From Delphinapterus leucas (lineage: Eukaryota > Chordata > Mammalia > Artiodactyla > Monodontidae): a DNA stretch of 64,000 bases. The DNA lies in assembly GCF_002288925.2 (NCBI RefSeq), contig NW_022098092.1, positions 1,796,817 through 1,860,816 of the forward strand, in the 5' to 3' direction. A program made the translations under genes and the position numbers. The notes beneath the pieces were generated by a model. The model was not told where the DNA came from. It saw only the letters and a program-made list of their open reading frames with translations, and did not search any database. This document shows positions 14,286-25,069 of this stretch, one piece after another. Every line of letters starts with the position of its first letter. Position 1 is the stretch's first letter.

Positions 14286-15170
14286 AATGCAAATCAAAAC
14301 TACAATGAGGTATTACCTCACACCAGTCAGAATGGCCGTCATCAAAAAATCTACAAGCAATAAATGCTGGAGCGGGTGTGCAGAAAAGGGAACCCTCTTG
14401 CACTGTTGGTGGGAATGTAAATTGATACAGCCACTATGGAGAACAGTATGGAGGTTCCTTAAAAAACTAAAAATAGAACTACCATACGACCCAGCAATCC
14501 CACCACTGGGCATATACCCTGAGTAAACCATAATTCAAAACAGAGTCATGTACCACAATGTTCATTGCAGCTCTATTTACAATAGCCAGGACATGGAAAG
14601 AACCTAAGTGTCCATCAACAGATGAATGGATAAAGAAGATGTGGCACATATATACAATGGAATATTACTCAGCCATAAAGAGAAACAAAATTGAGTTATT
14701 TGTAGTGAGGTGGATGGACCTATAGTCTGTCATACAGAGTGAAGTTAAGTCAGAAAGATAAAATCAAATACCGTATGCTAACACATATATATGGAATCTA
14801 AAAAAACCCCAACAAAATGGTTCTGAAGAACCTAGGGTCAGGACAGGAATAAAGACGCAGACGTAGAGAATGGACTTGAGGACACGGGGAGGGGGAAGGG
14901 TAAGCTGGGACAAAGTGAGAGAGTGGCATGGACTTATATATACTACCAAATGTAAAATAGCTAGTGGGAAGCAGCCACATAGCAGAGGGAGATCAGCTCG
15001 GTGCTTTGTGAGCACCTAGAGGGGTGGGATAGGGCGGGTGGGAGGGAGACGCGAGAGGGAGGAGGTAATGGGGATATATGTATATGTATAGCTGATTCAC
15101 TTTGTTATAAAGCAGAAACTAACACACCATTGTAAAGCAATTATACTCCAATAAAGATGTTAAAAAAAAG
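14286..15170 (+). mobile_element. L1 3' end (ORF2 tail, 3'UTR, poly(A))
   Basis: It contains the ORF2 C-terminal segment ('ggaaccctcttgcactgttg', then 'gacccagcaatcccaccact'), then the 3'UTR and an A-rich tail after 'caataaagatgtt' at about 15150. It is 5' truncated and broken. Confidence 0.85.
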
Positions 15171-15553
15171 AAAAAGTCCATAAAAGAAAAAAACTGAAAC
15201 TTGAACTTCGTCAAAAATTAAAACCTAATTTGCAAGTCACATATCTGACAAAGGACTCATGTCAGATATATAAACAGCTCACAAAACTCAGTGAAAATCA
15301 ATCCAATTAAAACATGGGCAAAAGACATCAACATACATTTTAGCAAAGAGGATATTTATTGTGTTCAACACCATTAGCCATTAGGGATACACAAGTTAAA
15401 CCACAATAAGATTATTACACCTATTAAAACAACTAATATAATAGTGACAATGTCGAATTCTGACAAGGATACAGATAAATTTGATTTCTCATACGTTTTT
15501 GGTGGGAATGTTAAATAGCACAGCTACTCTGGAATATAGTTTGGCAGTTTCTT

Positions 15554-15941
15554 TTTTATATTTTAAAACCGTGTTTAAAATATTAATTTTGATGCAGTCT
15601 ATCATAAATAAGTCAGTAGAGATGCATCTGTGAAGTAAGAGCCGTGTGCCATTGGTTGGTGAGCACTGTTCCAGCTCATCCCAGCCAGAGCGCACACCTT
15701 CCATGTTGTTCCTGTCCATTGATTGCTTCCAAATCCAGATGACCAAATAGTCATTGACCCCAAAGTAAGCTCAAAATAGGTTGGCTCAGCCATTCCCAGC
15801 ATCTGCACCCCTCTTAAATCCTGGGTAAACCAAGATAGGCATAAAAACCCCCAGCAAGTGGCAAATTGGCCGCTCTTGAAGAGCTGCTGCAGCCCCTGCT
15901 CTGCTGCTTTGCCCAGCTTCACCATGGTAATGGCCCAGCAT
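15554..15941 (-). pseudogene. TOMM7P: TOMM7 processed pseudogene
   Basis: On the minus strand, an ATG at 15923-15925 opens MVKLGKAAEQGLQQLFKSGQ, clearly the start of TOMM7, the small TOM-complex subunit of the mitochondrial outer membrane. The match continues in a second frame as YPGFKRGADAG and a third as AEPT, so at least two frameshifts break it. There are no introns. It retains some 3'UTR and a T-rich left edge (the poly(A) tail read on plus). Short tttctt copies flank it in the L1. It should be non-functional. Confidence 0.85.
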
Positions 15942-15963
15942 TTTCTTATAAAACTGAACATGC

Positions 15964-16159
15964 GGGCTTCCCTGGTGGCGCAGTGGTTGAGCGTCCGCCT
16001 GCCAATGCAGGGGACACAGTCTGGGAAGATCCCACATGCCGCGGAGCAGCTGGGCCCGTGAGCCATGGCCGCTGAGCCTGCGCGTCCGGAGCCTGTGCTC
16101 CACAACGGGAGAGGCCACAACAGTGAGAGACCCGCGTACCGCAAAAAAAAAAACAAAAA
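15964..16159 (+). mobile_element. CHR-type SINE, young
   Basis: Starts 'gggcttccctggtggcgcag' and ends in an A-rich tail. Flanked by identical target duplications aaaactgaacatgc (15950-15963, 16160-16173). It lacks the segment between 'ggggacacag' and 'tctgggaaga' seen in the other copies. Confidence 0.9.
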
Positions 16160-16390
16160 AAAACTGAACATGCACTTACTATATGACCCACCAACTGCAC
16201 TCCTGGGCATTTTATCCCAGAAAAATGAAAACGTGTCTACACAAAAAATATACACACAAAAGTTCAATAGCCATTTTTATTCTTAATATCCCCAAACTGG
16301 GACAACTCAAATTGTCCTTCAATGAGTAAATGGATAAACTGTAGTCCATCCAGATGGTGGAATACCACTTAGCAGTGAAAAGGAATGAAT

Positions 16391-16622
16391 GATTTTTTAA
16401 AAAAAATATGTATGTATGTATGTATTTATTTTTGGGTGGTTGGGTCTTAGTTGGGGCACGTGGGATCTTTTTTTGCAGCACACGGGCTTCTCTCTAGTTC
16501 TGGGCGTGCCAGCTTAGTTGCCCCGCAGCATGTGGGATCTTAGTTCCCTGACCAGGGATCAAACCCACATCCCCTGCATTGGAAGGCGGATTCTTAACCA
16601 CTGGACCACCAGGGAGGTCACC
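16391..16622 (-). mobile_element. CHR-type SINE, minus orientation
   Basis: Reverse-orientation copy ending 'ccactggaccaccagggagg' with a (GTAT)n tail at about 16408-16424. Possible target duplication aggaatgaa at 16381 and 16623. Confidence 0.8.
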
Positions 16623-17579
16623 AGGAATGAACTATTGACACTCGTGACAACTTGGAGGATCTCAAGGGAATTATGCTGAGTGAAAAAAGCCAATCACAAA
16701 GGTGACATATAATTCCATTTTTACGATACTGTTGAAATGACACCATTAGAGAGATGGAGAATAGATTAGTGATTGCCAGGGGTTGGTTAAGGATGGGGGA
16801 CTAAGGTGGGATGTGTGTGACTACTAAGGGGTAGCAGGAGCAAGATCTTTGTGGTGATGGAACAGTTCCATATGTTGATTATAGTGAGGTTACATGAATT
16901 TACACGGGTGATGAAATTGACAGAACTACACACACCCACACAAATGGGGTATGTAAAACTGGCAAAATCTGTGGATGGTGCCAATGTCAATTTTCTGGTT
17001 TTATACAGGATGTTATTGTTGAGGGAAACTAAATGTACGTAAGACCTTTTTGTAATGTTTTTGGAACTTCCTGTAAACCTATATTTATTTCAAAATAAAA
17101 AGTAAAGAAAGGGAAATTGGGTAAAGATTCAACATTATGAATCAGAGTAAAATCATATCATCTTTGGGCTGCGATTCTGCTACATAAGGTGTGGCAGTGG
17201 CAGGGGGTAAGAGATTATTGTGGTTACCTCCTTTCTGTCCAAAGCTCTGCCTGCCACCAACTACAACAATGCCTGGCCCATGGTGGCCATTTTTTTGAAT
17301 GAATGAATTGCCAGTAAAGTGTGTCTTTATTTTAATAACAGTTGGTGTCATTGGCAACACCTTTCCAAGGGTCACACACTACAAGTTGTCCTTGGAGGGA
17401 GGAGGGTGGAGCTCCAGGACTGGATGCTCTCTCACTTTTGGGCTCAGTGTCCCTTGAACTCAGCTTGTATGCTGACAGGTAGAACATTCAGAGTTCTCCT
17501 CTGGGCACAGAGGGTGTAACAGTCTAAACATTCCATAAAGGCAGTTTAGTTGCCACTGGGTCCTCAAGGCCTGGTAGGG

Positions 17580-17960
17580 TGCTTAGTTTGTCATTCAACA
17601 AACCTGGCTGAGTGCTTCTGCCCAAAGCCAGGCACTGTTCTAGGCCTTGGGGAAACTCCAGTGAATGAAACAAAGTTCCTGCCTCCCAGAAACTGGCATT
17701 CCAGAAGGAGAGACAGACAAAATACAAAAAAACAATAGTTTCAAATATAACAAGGGCCATGAAGGAGAATACAGGGAGGGGCTCCCTGACACAGCAGTGG
17801 TCTTTCAGAGGAGGCAACATTGAGATTACTGAGACCTGAGTGATGAGAAGGAGCTAGTCAGGAGAAGAGCATTCTAGAGGGAGGGGACAGAATGTGCAAA
17901 GGCCCAGAGGCAAGAATGAGTTTGGGCAGGAGCACAGGGTGAAGTTGGAGAGGAGGCAGG
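17580..17960 (-). repeat. Ancient L2/CR1-type repeat
   Basis: 'cattcaacaaacctggctga', 'ccaggcactgttctaggcct', then 'gagcattctagagg' and 'tgcaaaggcccagaggcaag', a sequence order common in old mammalian repeats. The family name is not certain. Confidence 0.5.
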
Positions 17961-18469
17961 GGCCAGGTCCCATAGTGTTTGCCCCTCAACACGCTGAGTT
18001 GAGGTATTTATTATCTTCGGTTTCCATTTGGGGGCACCGAGGTTATAGAGGCCTAGTTTCTAGGCCCAGTTAGAAAATGCGAGAATCAAGATAGCCTTGT
18101 AGTCTCCACTTATAAATTCTCCAAGTCAGAGAATCTACCTCTGAAAAGCCCGCACGGAGGCCTCCCTTTGGTCTCTTCTTCCCCCTCTTCCAGGCTCCAG
18201 GCGAGCCCTCCCCGACTGCCACCTACAACTTCCTGAATGCAACAGGAAGTGGAAGATCTCTGTCCCTTGGAGGGGTCCTTCGGGGGCTGGCAGCCACAGA
18301 AGGAGTTTTGTTTATTTTTCTTTTCCATCGTGCCCTGTTTTCACCCCCTTGTTTTGCGTGCTGTTCTCTCTGCTTGGAAGACCACTCACATTTCGTGAGC
18401 ACACACCACACCAAGTTTTTCTCTCATGGGATCCTTCTTCTGTTTTCTTGACTGTAAAGCTGTTCCTAC

Positions 18470-18890
18470 CTTCCTCATAGTTCCCACTGGGGAAACTGAG
18501 GACTGAGGCTCAGAGAGGGAGATGCCATGTGCCCCCTGCTCCCTTTGGCCCATGAATCACACTAAGTTGCCTCAGATGCTTTGAATTCTCTCCTTCTGAT
18601 AAGCATGCTCCCTTCCCAAAGCCCAGCTTGAATGTCCCCTCCTCAAGCGAGCTTCCTCAGACCCGTCCCTCAAGCCACAGCAGGCCACACTTTACTCTGG
18701 TTTCCACTGCACACCACGCAGATGGCTCACCTGTTATGAATCCTTCTTGTTGCCCATGACTCTGCTTCACCAGACAAAGGACCATCACATTCGCCACATT
18801 CCCAGACCCTAACAAAAGGGCAAGGACACAGCAGGCATCTGTGAGTGTTTCTAAATAGATGACTGAATAAGTGAATAAATGAGTGAGCTC
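18470..18890. repeat. MIR then L2 fragments
   Basis: 18480-18540 is a reverse MIR core ('ggggaaactgagg', 'ggctcagagagggag'). 18570-18890 reads as an L2 3' region ('gaatgtcccctcctc' ... 'aagggcaaggacacagcagg'). Confidence 0.55.
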
Positions 18891-20449
18891 CTGGGAGGAA
18901 AAATATGTGGGAAGTTGACCCCAGTCCCAGGGCCCAGATGATCTTACACAGGCCCTGCCCTCTCTTTGCATTGTCCCAGCGTAGTGAAATTTACTGTTCT
19001 CTCTCTCATTATTAATTATTTTTGGTATGATGATGTCCACTCCCTGGCCTCCACTGACAAGCTGGGACACACCCATCATGCTTCACTGTTAATCTGACCA
19101 CAGATGAAGTGCAGGCTGGGAAAGCCCTCTGAACAGCAGAGGCTCACGGCCAGCCGGTCAGTACTCAAGGCCATGGTAGGTCACCCGAGGGGCTGGCGCC
19201 AGGGCCCAGATCGGCCAGAAATTAGCCACATCTGCTGAGTATGAATGGATTTATTTTAGCAAATACATAAACATTTTAGGTGGTTTTAACCAGAGCATAT
19301 CCAGGAAAAAAAAAAAAGCTGAAGCAAATATGCCAAAATATCAATGTTAATTATTTTGAGTGGTGGGAATGTTAATGATAGTTATTTTCTTTACACTTTT
19401 CTGCACCATTTTAAAAGGCTCTGCCTCTGTTGTATGGGGTGCAACTAAACACAGAAACCTCAATCTGCTTGCCAGTTATGCTCCAAAGGTGGGAGTCCTT
19501 GACATCTGAAATGTGCCCTCTACCTGCGACAATCCCTTTCCCACAACTGCACTCCACCCACCCTTTCTGAAACCTGGACCCCACCTTTGCTGAGGTCTGG
19601 CTTTCCATTCTGGGACCTACCCCATAGTCTTTCAACACATCAGTTTTTTTCTTAAATTAGCTAGAATGGGTTTCCTGTTTGTTTGCTAACTAAAGACCTC
19701 TTTAGAGATAGGTGCCAAAAGGCAAGAGCTGTGTGAGAACATCCAGGTGTGTGCAGCTCTGTGTGTCAAAACTGGTATGCCAGGCCAGTTATGATTTACA
19801 TCTACTCTCCTGCCAGTACCTGGGTGATAATGAAGCCAGAGTTAAAAAAGAGTCTTGTCAATGTGATTGATTCTGGAAGACTAGAATCATGTGGTCTAGG
19901 CACCTGCCTTCCTGGCAATCAGAGGAGTTTGAAAAATTGACAGCACATCCTTTAAACCATTTCTATTGAATATGAGTTTTCTTGGCCTGGCTTTAGGCAG
20001 GAAGATGCCTGGTGTGTCTAGGGAACAATCAAGAGATCTGTGTGTGTTACTTAGTGTGACCATGTGGAGGAACAGAGAAAAATGCAGTTATGAAGTTCCA
20101 TCAGGGCCCTAGAATTGAGGCCCCAACTTCTAGGCTGGGGAACTGAGAGGCTCTGAATGCTCCCAGGTGACCTCTGTTTTCAGAAAGAAATCGGCAGCAG
20201 TGAGGGAGGTAGACTAGTAACTTTTTGTGCATATTCCCACCGTGTATTCTGGTCTCAGTCTCGCCTGGGCCCTCAGTTTGCTGAGACAGACTTCTGAGTC
20301 TTCCTACACTCTGTTCTCCTCTCTTAAATAGCCATTTTAAATCTCCCCAGTCTTCTTAGACCTCTGGCCCATCACTTCCCCCCAACCTGACAGATAGAAC
20401 AGACACAATCACTTGGGGACACCCTCAACTTCTGCCTTCAAACCTACAT

Positions 20450-21150
20450 TCCAGAAGTCAGAATGCACTGACTTCTGCTCCCATCCTTCCTCCTAAAGCC
20501 AATGCCTCCCACCACTCCAGTGGCATCTTTCTCTATTATCCCTTCTCTGTGTATCTTCAACCTCCTTCTCTAAAATCTCATTGCTTTTAGCATTTAAACA
20601 TAATGAAGTCTCTCCTACCTTAAAACAATAACTCTTCCTCAGTCCTGGCTCCTATTTCCCCCCATACCTTTCACTGACAAATTTTGTGAGAGCTGCCTAT
20701 ACTCGATCTTTCCACTTCACCTCTCATGCATCACTTCTGCCTCTGACACTGTACTCCTCCACTGAAATAGCACCAGCCAAGGGCACCAGAGACTGCTTTT
20801 GTTTCTAAATTTAGTTGTCGGAAACCATCCTCAATTTCTCCCTCTCCTTGACCCTCCATATCTAATCAGCCTCCGAGCCTTGGCCACTGTCCCTCCTAAA
20901 TAGTGCTCAGCCCATCATTAGACTCTTTCCGTCCCCAGGCCGCTCCTGATCCACGACTCTTATCATGTCACTTGTTGTCTTGCCTGCCGTCTTGCCCCCT
21001 CCCATCCAGTCTCTCCATGGTGAGAGAATCAGCTTTCTAAAACCCCAATCCCTTGTTTAAAACCCCTCAACGGCCTGCAGGATAAAGTGTGAATTCTTTA
21101 ACCTCGTTTACGTATTCTGACCCTCAACCTGTGGGAATGGAAACAAGGTG
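20450..21150 (+). repeat. L2 fragment
   Basis: Contains 'tccatccag'-like text, 'aatcagctttctaaaacccc', 'ttgtttaaaacccctcaacg' and 'gcctgcaggataaagtgtga', the L2 3' consensus order. Confidence 0.65.
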
Positions 21151-21246
21151 ACGCTTACTCTGTGTCAAATATCAGCTGGGCGACTTCTACATTCTGAAAG
21201 GTCTTGTAAGAGGCCAATGAAAATGGTAATTAAGAGGTCACAGGTG

Positions 21247-21573
21247 GGACTTCCCTGGTGGTGCAGTGGTTAAGAATCTGCCTGCCAATGCAGGGGACAC
21301 GGGTTCGAGCCCTGGTCCGGGAAGATCCCACATGCCGCAGAGCAACTAAGCCCGTGCGCCACAACTACTGAGCTTGTGTCTAGAGCCTGCGTGCCACAAC
21401 TACTGAAGCCTGTGCTCCACAAGAGAAGCCACCGCAATGAGAAGCCCGTGCACCGCAATGAAGAGTAGCCCCCGCTCACGTAACTAGAGAAAGCCCGCGC
21501 GTAGCACCAAGGACCCAACACAGCCAAAAATAAACAAATAAAACAAATTTTAAAAATACATTATTAAAAAAAA
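21247..21573 (+). mobile_element. CHR-type SINE, near full length
   Basis: 'gacttccctggtggtgcagt' to a long A-rich tail. Perfect target duplication aagaggtcacaggtg at 21232-21246 and 21574-21588. Confidence 0.92.
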
Positions 21574-21929
21574 AAGAGGTCACAGGTGACCATAAGAGAC
21601 AGTCAGTGGAGATGAAAGTATAATTAACAGGAGGTTAAGAAAGAAGTGGAGGCTGGTTGTGCAACCTATCTTGGCAGGGAAGGAGACAGAGTGGTGACTT
21701 GTGGGTAAAGCAACATTAAGATTTTGTAAGGGAGGAGATGCCAAACAGTTTTTGGTGGAAGATAAAGAGATCCAAGCAATTGGAAAGGGGATAGTTTTTG
21801 GTAAAGATCTGGCGATCATGACACAGATGGGAGACTGAGCACACACTGCTGATAGGAGTATAAATAACTTTTCTGCACCACAATTTGGAGATAACACAAA
21901 CATTTTAAAAAGTAAAAATTTCCATTCCT

Positions 21930-22340
21930 TTTTGACACAGTAATTTCACTACGAAAACTTTTTTTTCCTGAGAAAATAAACATGGATGTGCATATTTAGC
22001 TACAGGGATGTTTATCAATCTATTAGATAATCTATTAGATAAAAGCAAACAAAAAGGTTAACAACCTAAATGTCACAATAGGCTTTTGATCAATTTATGG
22101 TACAGCTATTCAGTGAAATGCTGCATAGCCATTAAAAACGATATAGAAGAATGTGTGAAATAGAGATAATACAGTATTTACAATATTATCCCATTTCTGT
22201 ATTAAAAATGTTTTTATATGCAATGAAAAGTCTGGGAAGATATACATCACAGTATTAACAGCAGACATCTCTGGACAGTGTGGTATAATACATTTTTTTG
22301 TTTCTTTGAACTTCCTAAAATTTCATCATGAAAACAACTT
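21930..22340 (+). mobile_element. Old L1 3' fragment
   Basis: 'gctattcagtgaaatgctgc', 'agccattaaaaacgatatag' and 'gtgtggtataata' are typical of the degraded L1M 3' ends. No frame is intact. Confidence 0.5.
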
Positions 22341-23255
22341 ATAAAATCACACACACATACATAGGGAGTCCATTTATACAAAGTTTAAGAACAGGCAAAA
22401 CTTCTATGGTGAAAGAAGTCAGAATAGTTGGTTATGTCTGAGAGTCTACTGATTGGGAAGGTGCACAAGGGAACTTTCTGGGGTAATGTGGTGTTCTGCA
22501 TCTTAGTTTTGGTGTATACTTAGGTAAAATTTTATCAAGCTGTGGATTTAACAGCTGGACATTTTACTGGGTGTAAATTAGATCTCTTTTAAAAGAAAAT
22601 ACACCCACAAGACAGAAGAGAAACAGGAAGCAGGTGACATCACAGAACAATTTTGAGGTGAAAAAGGAAGATGAGGAAGTTCTGTGACAAGACCTCAGTT
22701 TTCTCAGGAAGTAAGATGTTGCAGTGGGTTTAGAGTGAGGAGGATGCAGGTGGGCTTGGATTTGAGAAAGGGGGACACAGTGAAGCAGTGCCTATGGTGT
22801 AGAAATGCATAGGGTTTCCTAGAGCTGGATCAAAGGAGTGGGCACCAACCCCGAGGGCTCTTCAACTCACTGTGATACATGCTAGGATTCTGCAGCTGAA
22901 GGAGCAAGAGGAAAGAAATCAAACGGTTGAGTTTACTTTGGGAATTGTGACAGTCAGTACTGGCTTGTAGTGGAGAGAGGCGTGAAGCCAAGATGACACC
23001 AGAAGGGAGACTGAAATGAGGGTGAAGGGACAGGAGGGCTTTGAAAGCAGAGTAAGGACAGTGGAGTTGGGTGGTAACAGCTGTGGTGAGAGGGACTGGT
23101 TCTGAAGTCCTGACGGTGAAGTAGTTCTGAGTGAAGGCCACACTCAAAGCAGGGGACTGCTGGCAAAGGAGGGAGGGAAGCGACCACTCATCTAAGTGTC
23201 CATCTACCCAATGCCAGGCACTCACAGATATCAGCTCATTTAAATGGCACCTGGA

Positions 23256-23378
23256 GGGGATTCCCTGGTGGTCCACTGGTTAGGACTTGGCACTTTCACT
23301 GCCGGGGGCCAGGGCACTAAGATCCTGAAAGCCACTTGGTACGGCCAAAACAAATTAAAAAAAAACCCAACCCCCCAA
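23256..23378 (+). mobile_element. Short CHR-1-type SINE
   Basis: 'attccctggtggtccactgg' to 'tacggccaaaacaaattaaa', with target duplication aaatggcacctgga at 23242 and 23379. The shorter class lacks the long GC repeats of the other copies. Confidence 0.85.
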
Positions 23379-23929
23379 AAATGGCACCTGGACTTTTGCA
23401 AGGAATGTACTGCCATGAGGTTTATATAGGAGGAAACTTGCCCTAGATCAATCCGTAAGCAGCAGTTTCAAATCCAGATTTGACCCCAAAGCCACATCCC
23501 ACCATACTCAGCTGCCACACAAGGCAAATCAGGAGCAGAAGAACTGGAATTTTAGGGAATCCAAATATGCAGATGTGAGTCATTGAGGTTGCTGGTGGAA
23601 ACTATCCGTTGCCAACATCTGGAGAATGGCCAGTAGCAACCAGAACAGGATAAAGTAGTCCAAGCAGATGGCATGTACTTTGGGAGTTTGCCCTGGAGGA
23701 CAGTGCATCAAAGTGGCAGAAGAGGCAAGAGGAAGGGACTCTGGTGGCTCGGGGATTGTGGCTCCATCAAAGTAAAAGCACACGTGGAGTTCCAACTGCA
23801 ATGATGGAAGTGTGTCAAAAAAAAAGTGTCGGGCACTATTTGCCCATAAGCAAAGCCTCAACCCCTCCCCTTTTCCTCTCCTTCCTTAATCCATATGGGG
23901 TGAATTGCTAGCAGTGAGCAGCCCAAACT

Positions 23930-24160
23930 ACAAACTGGCAAACAGTAATAGGAGCTTTTACCCAACACTTATTATGTGCCAGGCTGTCTGCAGCAGCAAT
24001 TCACAGAATCTTCATGGAAATGGTACAGTTGGCCCTATTTTACTGATGATGAAACTGAAGCCTAGAGTTGAGGTTAGTTGGCCAAAATCACAGCCCCAGT
24101 CAGGATTTGAGACCAGGTGTATCTGGCATCAGAGTCTGCATCTTCCTTGACTCTATTAAT
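23930..24160 (-). repeat. MIR
   Basis: 'acttattatgtgccaggctg', 'ctattttactgatgatgaaa' and 'ggccaaaatcacag': a nearly complete reverse MIR. Confidence 0.8.
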
Positions 24161-24659
24161 CGATGGCAAAATTTTTATATGTGAGCTTCACAATGGCGAA
24201 GTATTCATTTTTAGTGGATTCTGACCCAAGGTGAGTAAACTCTTCTTGAAAACTTACTAGACAAAGACATTCTAGTTTACACTTAAGATGTGCATTTAAA
24301 AAAATTATATATACACACACACGCATACCCACCTACACACCTTTGGATAAGCAACAGGGCAGACTCTGAAGGTGACAAGAATCCATACTCACAGAAATGA
24401 GTTCTTTGCCCCGGAGAGACAGTGGGAAAGAGGAAGGCAAAGAATTGAGGCTTAAGTTTCCTCTCAGAAATGAAAATACGAGCAAAAATACCTAGGAGCA
24501 TAGTTCCAATAGTCCAGAATCTGTTAGATCCAAAGTGACTCTTCTCTAGCCACTCATTTGCAAGGACATGGGTCTGTTCTGGCAGGAGAAACGACATGCC
24601 TTAAAAAACTGAGTTATTAATGCCAGAAAATATACCTTCAAAATACACTTCCTTAGAGA

Positions 24660-24900
24660 AAGGGGAACAAATACTGAATGACACCTGTGTCAGGTGCTTC
24701 ATATACATTTTAAGTTTTTTTTTCCATTTATTTAATCTTTTAATCTACAAGCCTATCCTGAGGCAGATGATGTTAACTTTTCAGTTGGGGAAACTAAAGC
24801 TCATGGAAGCTAAAAAACTTGTCTGAGGTCATAAGGCTGACAAATGACAGAGCCTCAATTTGAACCCAGATCTGCCAGCTCCTTCTACTAAAGCACACTG
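24660..24900 (-). repeat. MIR
   Basis: 'tgtcaggtgcttcatataca', 'ggggaaactaaagctca', 'tctgaggtcataaggctgac'. Lies just beyond the FAF2 3' end. Confidence 0.7.
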
Positions 24901-25069
24901 CCTGAGCTGCCATTTTCCACAAGAACACATTGTAGAAGGTCTATTTTAACCCCTTGCTTCTTGGCAATGTTCCCTCTGTTCCCTCTCCTGGTGTTTTCCA
25001 ACCTTGCCTTCAGACAGAGAAACATCTACCAGATCTCCCCTAGACAGAAAGACCCACAACTTGTTAGGA

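Larger units (their letters stand above)
15173..17108 (+). mobile_element. Older L1 3' segment, interrupted three times
   Basis: Pieces 15173-15553, 15942-15963, 16174-16390 and 16632-17108 read as one colinear L1 3' region ending 'atttcaaaataaaaagtaaag'. It is split by a TOMM7 retrocopy (15554-15941) and two CHR SINEs. Confidence 0.75.
11873..25064. other. Intergenic region between convergent RNF44 and FAF2
   Basis: About 13.2 kb between the two 3' ends. 11.9-13.1 kb looks unique; 13.1-17.1 kb is L1 with nested insertions; 17.1-25.0 kb is a mosaic of L2, MIR, old L1 and two CHR SINEs. Apart from a TOMM7 pseudogene I see no gene. Confidence 0.7.

Noticed and set aside
14287..14526. 79-residue plus-strand open frame
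   Set aside because: L1 ORF2 C-terminal remnant; the mirror-image remnant is at 47369-47736 on minus.
15964..16060. tRNA gene suggested by tRNA-like promoter boxes in the SINEs
   Set aside because: The CHR SINEs derive from a tRNA and keep A/B-box-like text, but none folds as an intact tRNA by eye. They are SINE heads.
15602..16267. 221-residue minus-strand frame as a gene
   Set aside because: It is a chance fusion of SINE antisense sequence and the broken TOMM7 retrocopy.
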